From Bacteroidota bacterium (GTDB lineage Bacteria; Verrucomicrobiota; Verrucomicrobiia; Methylacidiphilales; UBA1321): DNA of 36,267 bases. This document shows positions 1 to 9,400 of this stretch, piece after piece. The position numbers and the translations under genes were made by a program. Numbering within the stretch: the stretch's first letter is position 1; every line of letters starts with the position of its first letter. The stretch covers positions 1-36,267 of the forward strand of contig CAJCII010000131.1 in NCBI GenBank assembly GCA_903970335.1, in the 5' to 3' direction. Under the pieces are notes generated by a model. The model was not told the origin of the DNA and made no database searches. It was given only the letters and a program-made list of their open reading frames with translations.

Positions 1-592
1 ACCCGCCATTATCTCCCGATGGCGTGCCGGAAACCGGATTCGGTCGGAACATGCAACCGATGGTCCCGGACGGTGCGCCATAATCACGGATATAAGAGAG
101 CCATTCATCCCGGCGCTTGGTAATTCCCTGCCCATGCTCCGGGGCGAAATTAACCAGGTCATCGCCATAATAAAGCCCCGCCAAGAGCGGGAGAGCGTCG
201 AAGGCCCGATCTTCTAACGGACGCCAGGGCGAAGCGTGCCACACATCCGCCTCGTCGCATCGGAATGACTTTAAAAATCGCTCCACGCCGGCGGTCGCGC
301 TTTCTGCGGTGACTGGCTGAGCTGGCCGGGGGGCGGGCGAATTGTGATAGCGGTTGCTGTATCCGCTTGGCTGGGGATTTTTACTCTGTGCCCCTTTGAT
401 TAGATTCCAGATTTCAGCATCCTTAAAGTCCGGGCCGTACATTCTGCGAACCTGAACAAAGATGGCTTCTCCGCAAAATCCTTGTGCGACAAGAGAGAAG
501 ATGATGCGACGGGCTTGCTCGTGCCGACCGCCGGGCGCGGCAGGGCTGGCAAGTTCCGCGCAAGTCCGCCGTGGGATGGATGGCGGTTTCAA
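1..592 (-). CDS. Probable replication/primase-like protein of the integrated element (N-terminal part, cut by left edge)
   Basis: An open frame runs from a TTG at 592 leftward off the window, giving about 197 residues without a stop. The TTG is preceded by GGAGGT with 5-nt spacing and its TTGA overlaps the stop of the upstream HTH gene, which argues for translational coupling and decides this start. The N-terminal part contains HEQARRIIFSLVAQGF and VRRMYGPDFKDAEIWNLI, followed by a Pro/Ser-rich linker. The last visible residues, GTIGCMFRPNPVSGTPSG, resemble the 'NPxxG' segment that opens primase/NTPase proteins of phages and integrative elements. That resemblance is the only basis for the functional suggestion. 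The position next to the integrase and the HTH gene fits a replication role. The reading frame itself is well supported; the function is a guess. Confidence 0.5.
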   Translation of the reverse strand, partial: MKPPSIPRRTCAELASPAAPGGRHEQARRIIFSLVAQGFCGEAIFVQVRRMYGPDFKDAEIWNLIKGAQSKNPQPSGYSNRYHNSPAPRPAQPVTAESATAGVERFLKSFRCDEADVWHASPWRPLEDRAFDALPLLAGLYYGDDLVNFAPEHGQGITKRRDEWLSYIRDYGAPSGTIGCMFRPNPVSGTPSGDNGG

Positions 593-804
593 GGACCACC
601 TCCGATCATCTTTTCCAGTTGATCGCGCGGGATCAGTGGATGCCGAAAGGCTCGGCAGGGTTTAAGCAATCCACGATCAATAGCCCGGCGGATCGTGATC
701 GGAGACACGCCACAGATTTGCGCGGCCTCTTTGATTTTGTAACCGATGCGCGGCAGCGGTTTTTCCGCTCCGTGCCCATCTTGAACGACCATGCGTGTTC
801 TCAT
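589..804 (-). CDS. Excisionase-like small helix-turn-helix protein
   Basis: A 71-residue protein of the excisionase/MerR-type winged-helix class. Residues about 22-66 read YKIKEAAQICGVSPITIRR, then AIDRGLLKPCRAFRHPLIPRDQLEKMI, which is the usual 'EAA..LGVS..TIRRAI..G.L.....G..RI....LE' pattern of proteins that bind att or promoter DNA. I chose the ATG at 804. A longer in-frame extension up to 1014 reads through the end of the neighbouring gene with unlikely composition. A second ATG at 792 is possible. The gene starts 49 bp after the 409-aa gene and its stop overlaps the TTG start of the next gene. In context it probably controls excision or transcription of the element. Confidence 0.65.
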   Translation of the reverse strand: MRTRMVVQDGHGAEKPLPRIGYKIKEAAQICGVSPITIRRAIDRGLLKPCRAFRHPLIPRDQLEKMIGGGP

Positions 805-853
805 GAGCGCAAATTGCGCCCGCTGAGACCAAGAAGCAAAAACGCCGTCCCCG

Positions 854-2083
854 CTACGCCAGTTTGCGGCGCTTTTTTGAATCACCGTACTTTCCCGGAA
901 TGTCGTGAGACTTGTTCGGCTCGTTCCGCAACTCGATGTAAGCTCTCTGGATGGCATAGCGCATACGTCTTGATTTGGGATCAGCAGCCGAAACTCCCTT
1001 TTTCCTTCGTCCACTACCTATTTTTTTTAAGTCAGGCCAAAAGGCGGAAAGAATCCTTTCGGCAACTTCTTTCCAAAGCTTTTCCGAGGGCACAAGCGAA
1101 GATTGCTCCTTTATCAATTGAACCAATTCAGGATCACAGGAAACAACAAGCTCCACCGAAAACCTCATGGGCCAAAGAATCCTCGACGTATCCCATAAGC
1201 ACCGAGACTCAATTTGGAGGTTCGGGAGCTTGATCGCACCGCCATCGTCCGTGAGCACGCATGGGAACGAAGATGTAATTTGACCATCCGGATTTTCGGC
1301 GGCCCGTTCTTTGAGTCCGTAAATCATGACAATAACGTCATGGATATGATTCGCCCGCGCACGAGCGAGTGAATCACTTTTACCGCCAGACGCATTAACT
1401 CGCCCGATCAACGCGAGGGAACCCAAGCCTTTTCTATTTTGGTTCAGGATGGAAACAACTCTCTTATGATACCGGGGATCTTTTGGGTGAAGGGAAACAA
1501 CGACCGGCCAAGCTACAGATTGCTTGATCGTCTCATCTAAAATCCCCGTCGTTGTGACTTGTTCCAGCCAGTGGAGACATTCGCCGGTTATTTGGAGAAT
1601 TTGCACCGCCGCTGCCAATCGCACGTCTTTATTTTTCCCGTGGATCACCGTCCCAGCCAAGACATCGCATCCATAACTCATGGATTGCAACAGAGGCACG
1701 ACGGCGGTATCTCCACGACGATGCTTTATGGTTTTTCGTAGCATTTGAAGGCACAAGTCCATTACAGTGATTAGCGGGGCAGAATCCAAAATTTCCGGCG
1801 CGTAATTGGAGACCTTGAACAATTCCTTTGCCGTCTTCTCGAAAGCGGCCATCTCAGATTTGGCTTCCTTTTGCATCGCTGGAAGTTGGTCGCGTTTCCA
1901 TAATTGTTCCTTGCGGTAGTCGTCCTCCAAAAAGCGAATCTCCTCCTCATTTGCTTTATCAGGACGGGTGTCCTGTTGCGCTGGGCTTTCCGCTGCGGCC
2001 TTAGCCGCGTCGGCAGAGGGCGTGACTGCGGCGGACTTCTTCGCCTTGCCTACGGGCTTCTTACGCGTTTGATTCGCGCTCAT
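854..2083 (-). CDS. Hypothetical protein cotranscribed with the integrase
   Basis: A 409-residue soluble protein of unrecognised family. I set the start at the ATG at 2083 because it overlaps the integrase stop as ATGA, the usual sign of translational coupling; an upstream in-frame ATG at 2218 lies wholly inside the integrase. The first 50 residues are low-complexity and Lys/Ala-rich (MSANQTRKKPVGKAKKSA), probably disordered and basic. They are followed by a charged helical stretch (NEEEIRFLEDDYRKEQLWKR) and a mostly helical body. The C-terminus is again strongly basic (GSGRRKKG, SKKRRKLA). No signal peptide or membrane segment is visible. The basic tails suggest nucleic-acid binding, but that is inference. 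Placed between integrase and HTH genes, it is probably an accessory protein of the mobile element. Confidence 0.75.
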   Translation of the reverse strand: MSANQTRKKPVGKAKKSAAVTPSADAAKAAAESPAQQDTRPDKANEEEIRFLEDDYRKEQLWKRDQLPAMQKEAKSEMAAFEKTAKELFKVSNYAPEILDSAPLITVMDLCLQMLRKTIKHRRGDTAVVPLLQSMSYGCDVLAGTVIHGKNKDVRLAAAVQILQITGECLHWLEQVTTTGILDETIKQSVAWPVVVSLHPKDPRYHKRVVSILNQNRKGLGSLALIGRVNASGGKSDSLARARANHIHDVIVMIYGLKERAAENPDGQITSSFPCVLTDDGGAIKLPNLQIESRCLWDTSRILWPMRFSVELVVSCDPELVQLIKEQSSLVPSEKLWKEVAERILSAFWPDLKKIGSGRRKKGVSAADPKSRRMRYAIQRAYIELRNEPNKSHDIPGKYGDSKKRRKLA

Positions 2084-3171
2084 GCCGCGCCCGCCATCGG
2101 GACCACGTTGAACGGCTTTTCCATCGTCATTAGCTTGGCCATCTGCTCGGAATGAACCGGGCGGACGTGACTGTAGGTATCGAGGATCAGTTTTCCGCCG
2201 TCTTTGTGCCCTTGCCACTGTGCGACAACCTTCACGTCAACGCCACGCTCGATTGCCGACGTAATGAAGGTGCGGCGGAAGGATCGGCTCGTATAACCCG
2301 GAAGATTCAACCGCTTGCAAGCTGCCTCGATTGCCTTTTTCGCGTTCGCCACCGTGAACACCTTTGCGGTCGGTGACGGGACCTTTCCCCCGTTGTGATC
2401 CATGACAAGCGCCAGCCGCTTTTCGAGCAGTGGCCTAAGCTGGGGAAAAATCGGGACGGCGAATCCCTGTTTCGTTTTGTGCCGGAAGGTGACGATCTGG
2501 CCTCGCTCAAGATTCACGTCGCCCCATGTCAGGGCCGATGCCTCCGCCAACCCCAGGCCGGCCAACCCCAGAAACTCCACAAAGTCGGCAGACTCCTCGC
2601 GAGTATCGGCTTGAGGCTGGGACCGGATGCTATCCACGATGGATTGAAATTCCGCCAAGCTGGGGGTGTGTCGAATCGGCCTCTCTGTCTTTTCCTCCTT
2701 CACGCCATCAACGGGCGAATGAGCGAGAATACGATCCTCGACCGCCAGCTTGAACATGGCGCGGACAACCCGCAAATGCTTGTTCCGGCTCCCTGTTCCA
2801 AAGGTGAAGGATGCCAGCCAGCCCATGACCTGCGATTTTTTCAGGTCTTTGGCCTGAAGCGCACCCCATTGGTCTTTCACGCGCTGGGCAATATCCTTCT
2901 TCTTTCGGATCGTCGCCGGGGCCTGATGCTGCACGGTGGCGAGGTAACGGTCGGCAAGGGCCTCGATGGTGATCTTACCGGCGTCGAGGTCCACCCGGCC
3001 AAGGTCATTGCGGAAGTCCCTTAGCTTTCGACGGGCCACGGCCAGCTTATCAGTCTTGAGACTGGCCTTGAATTGCTTGCCCCTTACGCGGACCACGGCG
3101 TAGTATCGATCACTCGCCGGATTCCGATAGAGGCATTCGCCGACTCTCTTCAATGATGGACTTGTACTCAT
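2080..3171 (-). CDS. Tyrosine recombinase/phage-type integrase
   Basis: A 363-residue site-specific recombinase, the usual length. Residues about 65-160 form an SAM-like core-binding domain (ITIEALADRYLATV, then SRNKHLRVVRAMFKLAVED). The catalytic domain occupies about 165-345. Visible catalytic elements are a beta-hairpin Lys (RHKTKQG, about 232), R299 in the RSFRRTF box, H322 in WQGHKDGG and the Tyr nucleophile Y333 in DTYSHV. The first arginine of the RHR triad is missing: the box that normally reads TGLRxxE is AGLGLAE, with Gly at 207. The HxxR histidine is Arg. Its ATG at 3171 faces tRNA-Val 120 bp away, and its stop overlaps the next gene. It is likely the integrase that placed this element beside the tRNA. 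Confidence 0.93.
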   Translation of the reverse strand: MSTSPSLKRVGECLYRNPASDRYYAVVRVRGKQFKASLKTDKLAVARRKLRDFRNDLGRVDLDAGKITIEALADRYLATVQHQAPATIRKKKDIAQRVKDQWGALQAKDLKKSQVMGWLASFTFGTGSRNKHLRVVRAMFKLAVEDRILAHSPVDGVKEEKTERPIRHTPSLAEFQSIVDSIRSQPQADTREESADFVEFLGLAGLGLAEASALTWGDVNLERGQIVTFRHKTKQGFAVPIFPQLRPLLEKRLALVMDHNGGKVPSPTAKVFTVANAKKAIEAACKRLNLPGYTSRSFRRTFITSAIERGVDVKVVAQWQGHKDGGKLILDTYSHVRPVHSEQMAKLMTMEKPFNVVPMAGAA

Positions 3172-3215
3172 ATAGCCTATCTGTTTCTCACGCTCTCCAA
3201 CGTGATCTAAACGTA

Positions 3216-3236
3216 CAGGTTACCAATTCAGGTTAC
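3216..3236. repeat. Paired CAGGTTAC direct repeats between integrase and tRNA
   Basis: CAGGTTAC occurs at 3216-3223 and again at 3229-3236, 13 bp apart start to start, in the 120-bp gap between the integrase start and tRNA-Val. Short direct repeats beside an integrase gene are typical of arm-type integrase or excisionase binding sites. They also lie where the integrase promoter should be. The function is inferred from position only. Confidence 0.35.
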
Positions 3237-3291
3237 AAGCCCATAATTGAAGAAAATATCTCACACGTAAGTCATTTGTAGATAAGTAATT

Positions 3292-3366
3292 GCGGAGTTA
3301 GCTTAGCGGTAGAGCAGGTCCTTTACACGGACAAGGTCGGGGGTTCGATCCCCTCACTCCGCACCA
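3292..3366 (+). tRNA. tRNA-Val, anticodon TAC, CCA encoded
   Basis: The sequence folds into a full cloverleaf. The acceptor is GCGGAGT pairing with ACTCCGC, and the D arm is GCTTAGCGGTAGAGC. The anticodon arm is GGTCC-TTTACAC-GGACA (the outermost pair is mismatched), with TAC at positions 34-36. The variable loop is short, and the T arm is GGGGG-TTCGATC-CCCTC. The discriminator A is followed by an encoded CCA at 3364-3366. The TAC anticodon reads GUA and related valine codons. The integrated element lies on the 5' side of the tRNA, whereas most tRNA-targeting elements lie on the 3' side. Confidence 0.95.
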
Positions 3367-3697
3367 TTTTCCGTTGACAATGTCCGAATCCGGGCAATTT
3401 GAACGGGGAGATGGGATCAATCCTGCCCGTTTCCACACGCACAAATTGGGGTCAGGGTTTGAGTTAACCTCGACTTCGGAAATTGCCTCTTGTTAGCGAC
3501 AAGCTCCTGGCTGACCAAGTTATCTCGGAAATTATCTATTGATTCGATAGACTTACTACGTCTACGCTCGATTCAGCTTCAAAAACAGATTATTAAATAA
3601 GTGAAACGTCGATTAAGTGGCTATCTATCAATGTCTAAGGAACCTTCTTTTGCCCAGTGCCTCGGTGGCGAGGGCAGAGCGACTGGCAGTGGAGTGA
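3367..3697 (+). promoter_or_regulatory. Intergenic region and probable promoter of the porin/exoprotein operon
   Basis: No gene is visible in these 331 bases. The central part is AT-rich (about 3520-3610), as expected for a promoter. It contains a short palindrome, TAGAC-TTACTAC-GTCTA, at 3548-3564. The nine bases GACTTACTA inside it recur in the promoter region at 18136-18144, which may be chance. No convincing -35/-10 pair could be assigned. Confidence 0.3.
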
Positions 3698-5677
3698 ATG
3701 GAAGCACCCTTCGTCATGAGTGATTCCATGTTCAGGGCAGGTCCTCTTTACCGGCAAAGACGTCGCACCGTTTTCCTGGTGTTCTGGTGTGCGATGGGTG
3801 CCGTGTCCGCGTTGGCTGACGATTCTGCCGCGCAGGTTCAGCGGCCGGACTTTAAAATGTCTTCCCCCACTCCTGTCCAAGCCCCGACTGGTTCAAACGA
3901 TCCAAACCCAGCTACGACTTCGGCAAACCCACCTCCCGTAAGCCCTTCGACCGACGCTGCCGCATCAGATCCACCCTCACAGAATGCAATGGTGAATCTA
4001 ATCAATCTGCTCGTGGCCCAACGTGTCATCACGAAGGACGCGGGCGACCGGCTGATCACTCAGGCCAATCAAGAGGCCGACTTGGCCCGCGCGCAAGCCG
4101 CAGCGACGCAAGCGACCGCGCAACGGGCTTTGGTCGCCCAAGAGACGCAACCTGCCCCCAGCCCTCCTCCGGTCCAGCCCACGGACGATGAGGTCCGCGT
4201 GACCTACGTTCCCGATGTGGTCAAGCAACAGATCACCGATCAAGTCACACAGAATGTTCTGCATGAGACACGGGAGGAGCAATCGAATCCGCCGGACACG
4301 ACCCCGGACTGGGTGAAACGCTTCCGCGTTACGGGCGACATCCGGGTCCGTTCCGAGGAGGACCTTTATCCCTCGGGAAATGCCATCGGTAACTTTACCA
4401 ATTTCAACTCCATCAACACGGGTTCCGGCTTTAACGTCAATAGCCTTACTCCTCTCTTGCCGCAGTATAATGCCGATCAGGACCGGACCCGGTTTCGGTT
4501 GCGTGCGCGGGTGGGTGCGGAAGTCGATTTGGGTAACGGTTTTACCTCGGGATTACGGATTGCGACCGGGTCCGACGATTCGCCGGTCTCGGAAAACCAG
4601 ACTCTCGGTGGGGCCAACTCGGTCCAAGGGGGTGATTTCGGCAAATATCAAATCTGGCTTGATCGGGGGTTTATCCGGTACGAACTGGGTAGCGATCCCA
4701 ACACAAATTTTGCCGTTACCATCGGTCGTTTCGACAATCCGTTTTTTCACACGAGCATGATCTGGTCGGACGACGTGGCCTTCGATGGCGCCGCTATCCA
4801 AGGCCGCTATCAGGTTGTGCCGGGAGTGACGCCATTCCTGACTGCCGGAGCCTTCCCCGTATTCAATACCGATCTCAACTTCTCCACGAACAGCTCGGCC
4901 AAATTCCAGAGTGAAGATAAATATCTTTTCGCGACGCAGGGCGGAACGACTTGGAAAATCAACCAGGACTTCAGCTTGAAGGGGGCGGCCGCCTATTACG
5001 ATTTCGAGAATATCCAAGGCCAGGTTTCCAGCCCGATTCTCAACGCAGGACTCAATGCGGGAAACACGGACGACAGCCGCCCGGCCTTTGCACAATATGG
5101 AAATACCTATATCGCGCTGCGCGACTTCGAGGATACGACGGTGGTTTCCGGCGGTACGGCCGAAAACGAATACTACGGCCTGGCCACTCCATTTCACGAA
5201 TTGGCCCTGACTGGGCAACTCGATTTTAGTCGCTTCGATCCATTCCACCTGTCTCTGGTTGGCGAAGTCGTGAAGAATCTCGCTTTCGACCGGAACGCGA
5301 TCATCGATAACGGTCCGGCATTTGACCCAGGACCGCAAAACAACACTCTCAACTCCGATCCCAATTCCTTTGTCGGAGGCGATACCGGATACCTGATTCG
5401 CCTGAATCTCGGCAAGGTCGATCTCGAAAAGCTCTGGGACTGGAACTTCAATCTGAGCTATCGCTACGTCGAATCCGACGCAACGGTCGATGGCTTTACC
5501 GATTCCGATTTCGGCGGAAGTCTCGCCGGAACCAATCTCAAAGGATACGTCCTGGGTGGCAATCTTGCCCTGTCCCCCCGCGTGTGGGCCAGTCTCCGCT
5601 GGATGAGCGCCGATGATGTGGCGGGTGCCGTTTACAAGAGCGATCTCATCCAATTCGATGTGAATGCCAAATTCTGA
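3698..5677 (+). CDS. Putative outer-membrane porin (Porin_5 type)
   Basis: A 659-residue exported beta-barrel protein. The N-terminus has a basic stretch and a hydrophobic core (RRRTVFLVFWCAMGAVSALA), with likely cleavage before DDSAAQ. A Pro/Ser/Thr-rich linker follows. Next comes a helical segment (MVNLINLLVAQRVITKDAGDRL), an Ala/Gln-rich coiled stretch and the segment VRVTYVPDVVKQQITDQV, an order typical of Porin_5 proteins. The rest, from about residue 205 (WVKRFRVTGDIRVRSE), shows alternating beta-strand patterns and ends in a terminal Phe (DVNAKF), the usual Bam recognition signal. It is longer than classical porins. ATG 3698 has GGAG only 3 nt upstream; in-frame ATGs at 3716 and 3728 are alternatives. 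It starts a three-gene operon with the coiled-coil protein 14 bp downstream. It could serve as a diffusion channel or help the exoprotein leave the cell; the latter is speculation. Confidence 0.85.
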   Translation: MEAPFVMSDSMFRAGPLYRQRRRTVFLVFWCAMGAVSALADDSAAQVQRPDFKMSSPTPVQAPTGSNDPNPATTSANPPPVSPSTDAAASDPPSQNAMVNLINLLVAQRVITKDAGDRLITQANQEADLARAQAAATQATAQRALVAQETQPAPSPPPVQPTDDEVRVTYVPDVVKQQITDQVTQNVLHETREEQSNPPDTTPDWVKRFRVTGDIRVRSEEDLYPSGNAIGNFTNFNSINTGSGFNVNSLTPLLPQYNADQDRTRFRLRARVGAEVDLGNGFTSGLRIATGSDDSPVSENQTLGGANSVQGGDFGKYQIWLDRGFIRYELGSDPNTNFAVTIGRFDNPFFHTSMIWSDDVAFDGAAIQGRYQVVPGVTPFLTAGAFPVFNTDLNFSTNSSAKFQSEDKYLFATQGGTTWKINQDFSLKGAAAYYDFENIQGQVSSPILNAGLNAGNTDDSRPAFAQYGNTYIALRDFEDTTVVSGGTAENEYYGLATPFHELALTGQLDFSRFDPFHLSLVGEVVKNLAFDRNAIIDNGPAFDPGPQNNTLNSDPNSFVGGDTGYLIRLNLGKVDLEKLWDWNFNLSYRYVESDATVDGFTDSDFGGSLAGTNLKGYVLGGNLALSPRVWASLRWMSADDVAGAVYKSDLIQFDVNAKF

Positions 5678-5691
5678 ACGATCCGATCGAC

Positions 5692-6438
5692 ATGCAAAAA
5701 AATCTAACCTTCATCGTTTTCTCGGTTGTTTTGGCTCTTTTTTCGTCCGTCACGACGCGAGCCGACGATTCATCAACGGAGGTGTCCACCACGGAGACTC
5801 GACTGCGGGAAGCTCTTAGAAGCACAACACTCGAGTGGCATCAGGCCCAAGAGCAGATTACATCACTTCAGGCTTCCCAAGCTGAAAACGACAAAGCGAA
5901 GGCCGATTTGCAGGCCAAAGTCGATGCCTTCAGCGCACAACTGGCAACTCTGACCCATCAAGCTAACGACGAGAAAGCGGCCTCGGACAAACTGGTGGCC
6001 GATCTGAACTCTAAAATTACCGAGCAAGCCACGCAGATCGAGCAGCTCAACGAAACGCTGAAACAATGGGAAGACGCCTATAATCGGGCGGTCCAGATCG
6101 CGGCAGCCAAGGAAGCGGAGCGGGTCAAATTCGCCATCAACGCCGCCGATCTCCAGCGAATCGTCGACGACCGGGAGAGCAAGAATTTCGCGCTCTACAA
6201 ACTCGGTAACGAAATCCTCAACCGGTACCAAGAGTATAGCCTCGGGGATGCCATCGAAGCCAAGGAACCGTTTGTCGGCGATACTCGTGCCGAGCTTGAA
6301 AACTTGGTTCAGGAGTACAAGAACAAGCTGCTCGACCAAGCGATTACCTCACGATCTCCGGCACAGGCGTCTCCCCCCACTGCGCCGATCCAAACCGCGT
6401 CGTCGGTTCCACCGGATAAACCGCCTATTCAGCCGTGA
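5692..6438 (+). CDS. Periplasmic coiled-coil protein of the exoprotein operon
   Basis: A 248-residue exported protein. A signal peptide (FIVFSVVLALFSSVTTRA, cleaved before DDSS) is followed by a long coiled coil from about residue 35 to 160, rich in Glu, Gln, Ala and Leu heptads. A more conserved-looking module then reads ALYKLGNEILNRYQEYSLGD and EPFVGDTRAELENLVQEYKN. The last 30 residues are a Pro/Ser/Thr-rich tail (PAQASPPTAPIQTASSVPP). From memory, proteins with the YxLGNEIL...EPFVG...LENLVQ pattern accompany very large haemagglutinin-type exoproteins in several Gram-negative bacteria; their function is not established. Its stop overlaps the GTG start of the giant gene (GTGA). A chaperone or tether role for the exoprotein is inferred from operon position. 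Confidence 0.75.
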   Translation: MQKNLTFIVFSVVLALFSSVTTRADDSSTEVSTTETRLREALRSTTLEWHQAQEQITSLQASQAENDKAKADLQAKVDAFSAQLATLTHQANDEKAASDKLVADLNSKITEQATQIEQLNETLKQWEDAYNRAVQIAAAKEAERVKFAINAADLQRIVDDRESKNFALYKLGNEILNRYQEYSLGDAIEAKEPFVGDTRAELENLVQEYKNKLLDQAITSRSPAQASPPTAPIQTASSVPPDKPPIQP

Positions 6439-9400
6439 AAACCCGAAGTTCATTGCCTCGTGGGTTGCCCCTGTGCGTCGTTGCCGCATTGGTAATGACT
6501 GGCGGCGGAACTGCACTGGCGAGCCCCTCGCTGAGAGGTGGTGCGATGGCGTCGCCACAGGGAGGGACACCGGCGTCACTTTCTCAGACGACCACGGCGG
6601 CTACGTTAGCGAACTCCCAGACGGCCCAGACAGCGGCACTCGTGCAGAATGCGCAGGCTTCGTTACAACACTCGATCCAAGCGCTCCAGGCAATGCAAGC
6701 CGCACAGGCTGCGGCCCGGTCCCAAGCTGGTGGCATCGCCAATTTGGGAATCGCCGGAGGAGCTTTACCCTCGGTTACCGACGGTCTTGCGGCGGGTGGG
6801 TTGGTGCCGGATTCGGGGCTTGCTGGTAACGGGATCGCCAATCCGGTGACGACCTGGGTCAATGCGAACACGCCGACACAAACAACAACGACCGCGAATG
6901 GCCAGACGAAGACGACCGTTACGGTGCAGCAGACCGGCCAGCAAGCGCTGCTCAATTGGACGACATTCAATGTCGGACAAAACACGACACTCTACTTCGA
7001 CCAGACTATGGGCGGGGCAAACGTGAATCAATGGGTTGCCATCAACAAGATCGCCCCATCGATTGCCCCCTCGCAAATTCTCGGTTCGATCGTTGCACCG
7101 GGACAAGTTTATGTGATCAATCAAAACGGCATCATTTTTGGAGAAGCGTCCCAAGTGAATACCGGCACGTTAGTCGCCTCATCGCTGCCGATCAACGACA
7201 ATCTTGTCTCGCGGGGCTTGCTCAACAACCCCGATCTGCAATTCCTTTTCTCCCAAGTAAACATCCCGAGCGGAACCCAAGGTCCCACCCCGGCCTTTAC
7301 CCCTGCGCCTGCGCCGACTGGCGGTAGTGTTCTAACCAAGGATGCCGCCGGTAATCAACAAATCATCGCCGCTGATGGTCAGGATGGAGATGTGGTGGTC
7401 GAACCAGGTGCCCAGCTCAGTTCCCCGGCGAACGCCGAGCAAGTGGGCGGAAGAATGGCGCTGATCGGCCCGAATGTGACCAATGCGGGTACGATTTCAA
7501 CGCCAGACGGTCAGACGATTCTTGCCGCCGGTCTTCAAGTCGGGCTGACCGCACACGACACGAATGACCCGACTTTGCGCGGTCTGGATGTCGCGATTGG
7601 CGAGATTTCCGATCCGTCCTACAACTCGGGCGAAACCGGAGTTGCCGGTACGTCGGCCAATACCGGACTGATCGAAGTACCGCGTGGCGACACGACCATG
7701 GCGGGCATGAACGTCAGCCAGAACGGGGTCATCGACAGCAGCACGTCGGTGGCACTGAACGGTCGAATCGACCTGTTGGCCGATTACAATTCCACTCCGC
7801 TGATCAACGGCCATGGCGGGTTCGCGGGGACGTCGGATTTCTATCCGCGATCTTCCGGCCAAGTTACCCTGGGAACGGACAGCCTCACGCAAATCCTTCC
7901 CGAAGTATCGAGCTCGGATACAGTCGTCGGAGCGCAATTGGCGTTGCCCTCGTTGTTGAATCTGCAAGGACTGAATATCAACCTCGAATCGAATGCCACC
8001 ATCCTTGCCCCCGGCGCGGTGGCCCCCACGACCACTCCGTCCGTCGATTCTGTCGGTGCCACGCTGGCGTCCGGCGTTAATCTACAAGCGGGGAGCTGGC
8101 TTTCCTTCAATAACGCTTATTCGTTCTTTAATGCCAACGGGCAAATCAATCTGGACCAGGGAGCTGCCATCGACGTTTCGGGATCGCAAAATGTCGAGGC
8201 ATCGGTCGCCGAGAATATCGTTTCGGCGCAATTGTTGGGCACGGAATTGGCCAACGATCCGCTCCAACAAAACGGCGCTTTACGGGGACAAACCATCGAG
8301 TTCGACCTTAGACAAACCGGGGTGAATGCCGATGGATCGACTTGGATCGGAACCCCGCTGGCCGATGTCTCCGGATATGCCAATTTGGTGCCGCACACGG
8401 TGGGTGAATTGACCGTCAATGGCGGCACGGTCGCTCTCGCGGCCGGAGATGCCGTAAATGTCGCTCCTGGCGCCATGATCAATGTTTCCGGAGGATGGAT
8501 CGACTACCAGGGCGGAAGGGTCCAGACGACGGAAGTGGTCTCCAATGGGCAGATTTACAATATCTCTGTGGCGCCGTCGAATCTGGTCTACAGCGGAGTC
8601 TATACCGGTTACACGGTGTCCTCGGCAAAATGGAACGTCAGCGAGACCTATCTCAACCCGCTGCTGAGCGGCACTCACTATGACGAAGGCTATCTTCAGG
8701 GTGGCGACAGCGGTTCTCTTTCCATTACCGCTCCGACGATGACGCTGAACGGAAGTATGTTTGCCAACAGCGTCTCGGGCATCTACCAGCGAACTTCCGA
8801 CTCGCAGCTCTCAAGTACCTACGCTGGAGCCAGCTTCCTGTCGATCGTTTTGGCCACCCAAGGCGTACCCGCCACCGGCACGCTTGCTCTCAATTTTCAG
8901 GCCCAAAATGAAGCCGTGGCGAACTACCCGACCTACTCTCCAAGCCCGCCAAAGATCGACTTTGGCGTCAGTCAAGCTGCGGGCGATCTCGTTCTTTCCC
9001 CCGATTTGATCGATACCGACGGTTTCGGTAATGTTACCATCGACAACGGCGATGGCACCATTTTTGTGCCAGCGGGCATTTCCCTGACAACCCCACCCGG
9101 TGGCAAGATTACGTTGGACGGGGCCAATATCGATATTGAGGGCAAGGTAAGCGCCCCCGGTGGAAGCCTGACTTTCGATGTCTACAATTATTCGCCCTAC
9201 GCCGATCAGAATTCACCCTATACGGGTAATCCTTTGTTAAGCACCCCGCCGGTCGATTCTACTCGGGGCCTTTTCAAGCTGGGAGGCTCGGCATCGTTGA
9301 GCGTAGCGGGCCTTATCGTCGATGAGCTCGATACGGCGTCCGGTCCGAATAGTCTGCCGCTACTCACGAATGGCGGAACGATTAAAATCGATAGTTTCAG

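Noticed and set aside
4553-5653. 366-aa minus-strand frame
   Set aside because: Antisense shadow of the porin gene.
3698-5677. Reading the porin as the TpsB secretion partner of the giant exoprotein
   Set aside because: No POTRA motifs and no TpsB/FhaC signature; the N-terminal pattern is that of Porin_5.
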